Below are positions 42,948 through 43,355 of a stretch of DNA of 43,355 nt, one piece after another (positions within the stretch are counted from its first letter, which is position 1; every line of letters starts with the position of its first letter). The stretch comes from Chloroflexota bacterium (GTDB lineage: Bacteria > Chloroflexota > Chloroflexia > Chloroheliales > Chloroheliaceae): assembly GCA_028287745.1 (NCBI GenBank), contig JAQBPB010000009.1, positions 1 through 43,355 of the forward strand, written 5' to 3'. The notes beneath the pieces are model-generated. The model was not told the DNA's origin and did no database searches. It saw only the letters and a program-made list of their open reading frames with translations. A program made the position numbers and the translations under genes.

Positions 42948-43250
42948 TTAAACCAAAAACTTTCTATCCTACTCAACAAATTATTATAGGTCAAAAGAGT
43001 AACATAATAACGAGGTCTTTTCAAGTTTTTGGAGGCTTTGGAGCGTTATAACAGGCAACATGAGGGAATAAAAATAGTCTTTGAGCATCATTTCTCCGGC
43101 ACGGGCGAAAGAGTTGAGCAGGGTTTTATATAACGAGTGCTGGTTATAGAGGGGATATTAGAAAGTAATTTATGAAGAGAGGAATTGGATTTGGAGGAAA
43201 AAGGTTATGCTATGCTAAGTTATTACATAATATGTTATGAAAAGAAAAAA
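42948..43250. other. AT-rich gap between larE and the 5S rRNA gene
   Basis: No gene recognised. The right end (43241-43250) gives a T-rich run on the minus strand just after the 5S gene, probably the rRNA operon terminator. Confidence 0.4.
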
Positions 43251-43355
43251 GCCGCAGCGGCCTATCTTCGCAAGCCCCTGCGAGCTAACTATTGTCAGCG
43301 CTGTAGCGTTTCACTGCCAGGTTCGGGATGGATCTGGGTGGGTCCGCTACGCTCT
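43251..43355 (-). rRNA. rrf: 5S ribosomal RNA, 5' end cut by the window edge
   Basis: The reverse complement contains the conserved 5S core GACCCACCC, GAUCCAUCCCGAACCUGG and CAGUGAAACGCUACAGCGCU, then the loop-E/helix-4 region and a 3' arm GCCGCUGCGGC. By alignment with E. coli 5S about 13-16 bases of the 5' end are missing. A T-run follows the 3' end. A 23S gene is expected beyond the right edge. Confidence 0.93.

Overview
The window looks like a chromosomal segment of a Chloroflexota-type bacterium. The evidence is indirect. Two lipoproteins have long low-complexity linkers (Thr/Ala and Pro/Thr) directly after the lipobox. There is a broken Uma2-family gene, a K+-independent membrane pyrophosphatase, and many mid-to-high GC housekeeping genes read singly or in very short operons. 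The phylum is an inference from gene style, not from a marker tree. No phage, plasmid, CRISPR or intact insertion sequence was seen, and no tRNA was recognised.

Layout. 1-5000: a small DoxX-like membrane protein, a short UvrA paralogue, queF (queuosine synthesis) overlapped by a lipocalin-like gene, then a decayed Uma2 gene and a strong bidirectional terminator. 5000-14500, mostly minus strand: the FtsK/SpoIIIE translocase, an MFS exporter, an amidase and DNA polymerase I with an intact proofreading site. 14500-24800: serA behind a consensus promoter, a GH1 beta-glucosidase with its LacI-type regulator, a larger DoxX-like membrane protein, a CoA-transferase and a membrane H+-pyrophosphatase. 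24900-30700: a stand-alone receiver protein, a large polytopic membrane protein, a HutC-type GntR regulator and a Pro/Tyr/Gln-rich membrane protein. 30700-35400, minus strand: a three-gene membrane operon (a 36-residue protein, DUF4230 and YihY/BrkB) and two lipoproteins, one of them a dienelactone hydrolase. 35600-42950: hslU, fabZ, two GT9 glycosyltransferases, a UbiA prenyltransferase translationally coupled to a small membrane protein, and larE. The right edge cuts into a 5S rRNA gene on the minus strand, so an rRNA operon probably lies just outside.

No complete new multi-gene defence or biosynthetic system can be demonstrated here. The observations most worth following are non-coding. 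They are a bulged 13-bp stem enclosing two hairpins between larE and the UbiA operon (41945-42022), two AACGTT operator-like palindromes exactly 210 bp apart upstream of lacI, perfect dyads in the promoters of the receiver and gntR genes, and twin 10-bp direct repeats 21 bp apart upstream of the 36-residue/DUF4230/YihY operon. Also notable are the long leader of the pyrophosphatase gene, an hslU with no adjacent hslV, and a pair of GT9 enzymes in what may be an outer-membrane-free lineage.
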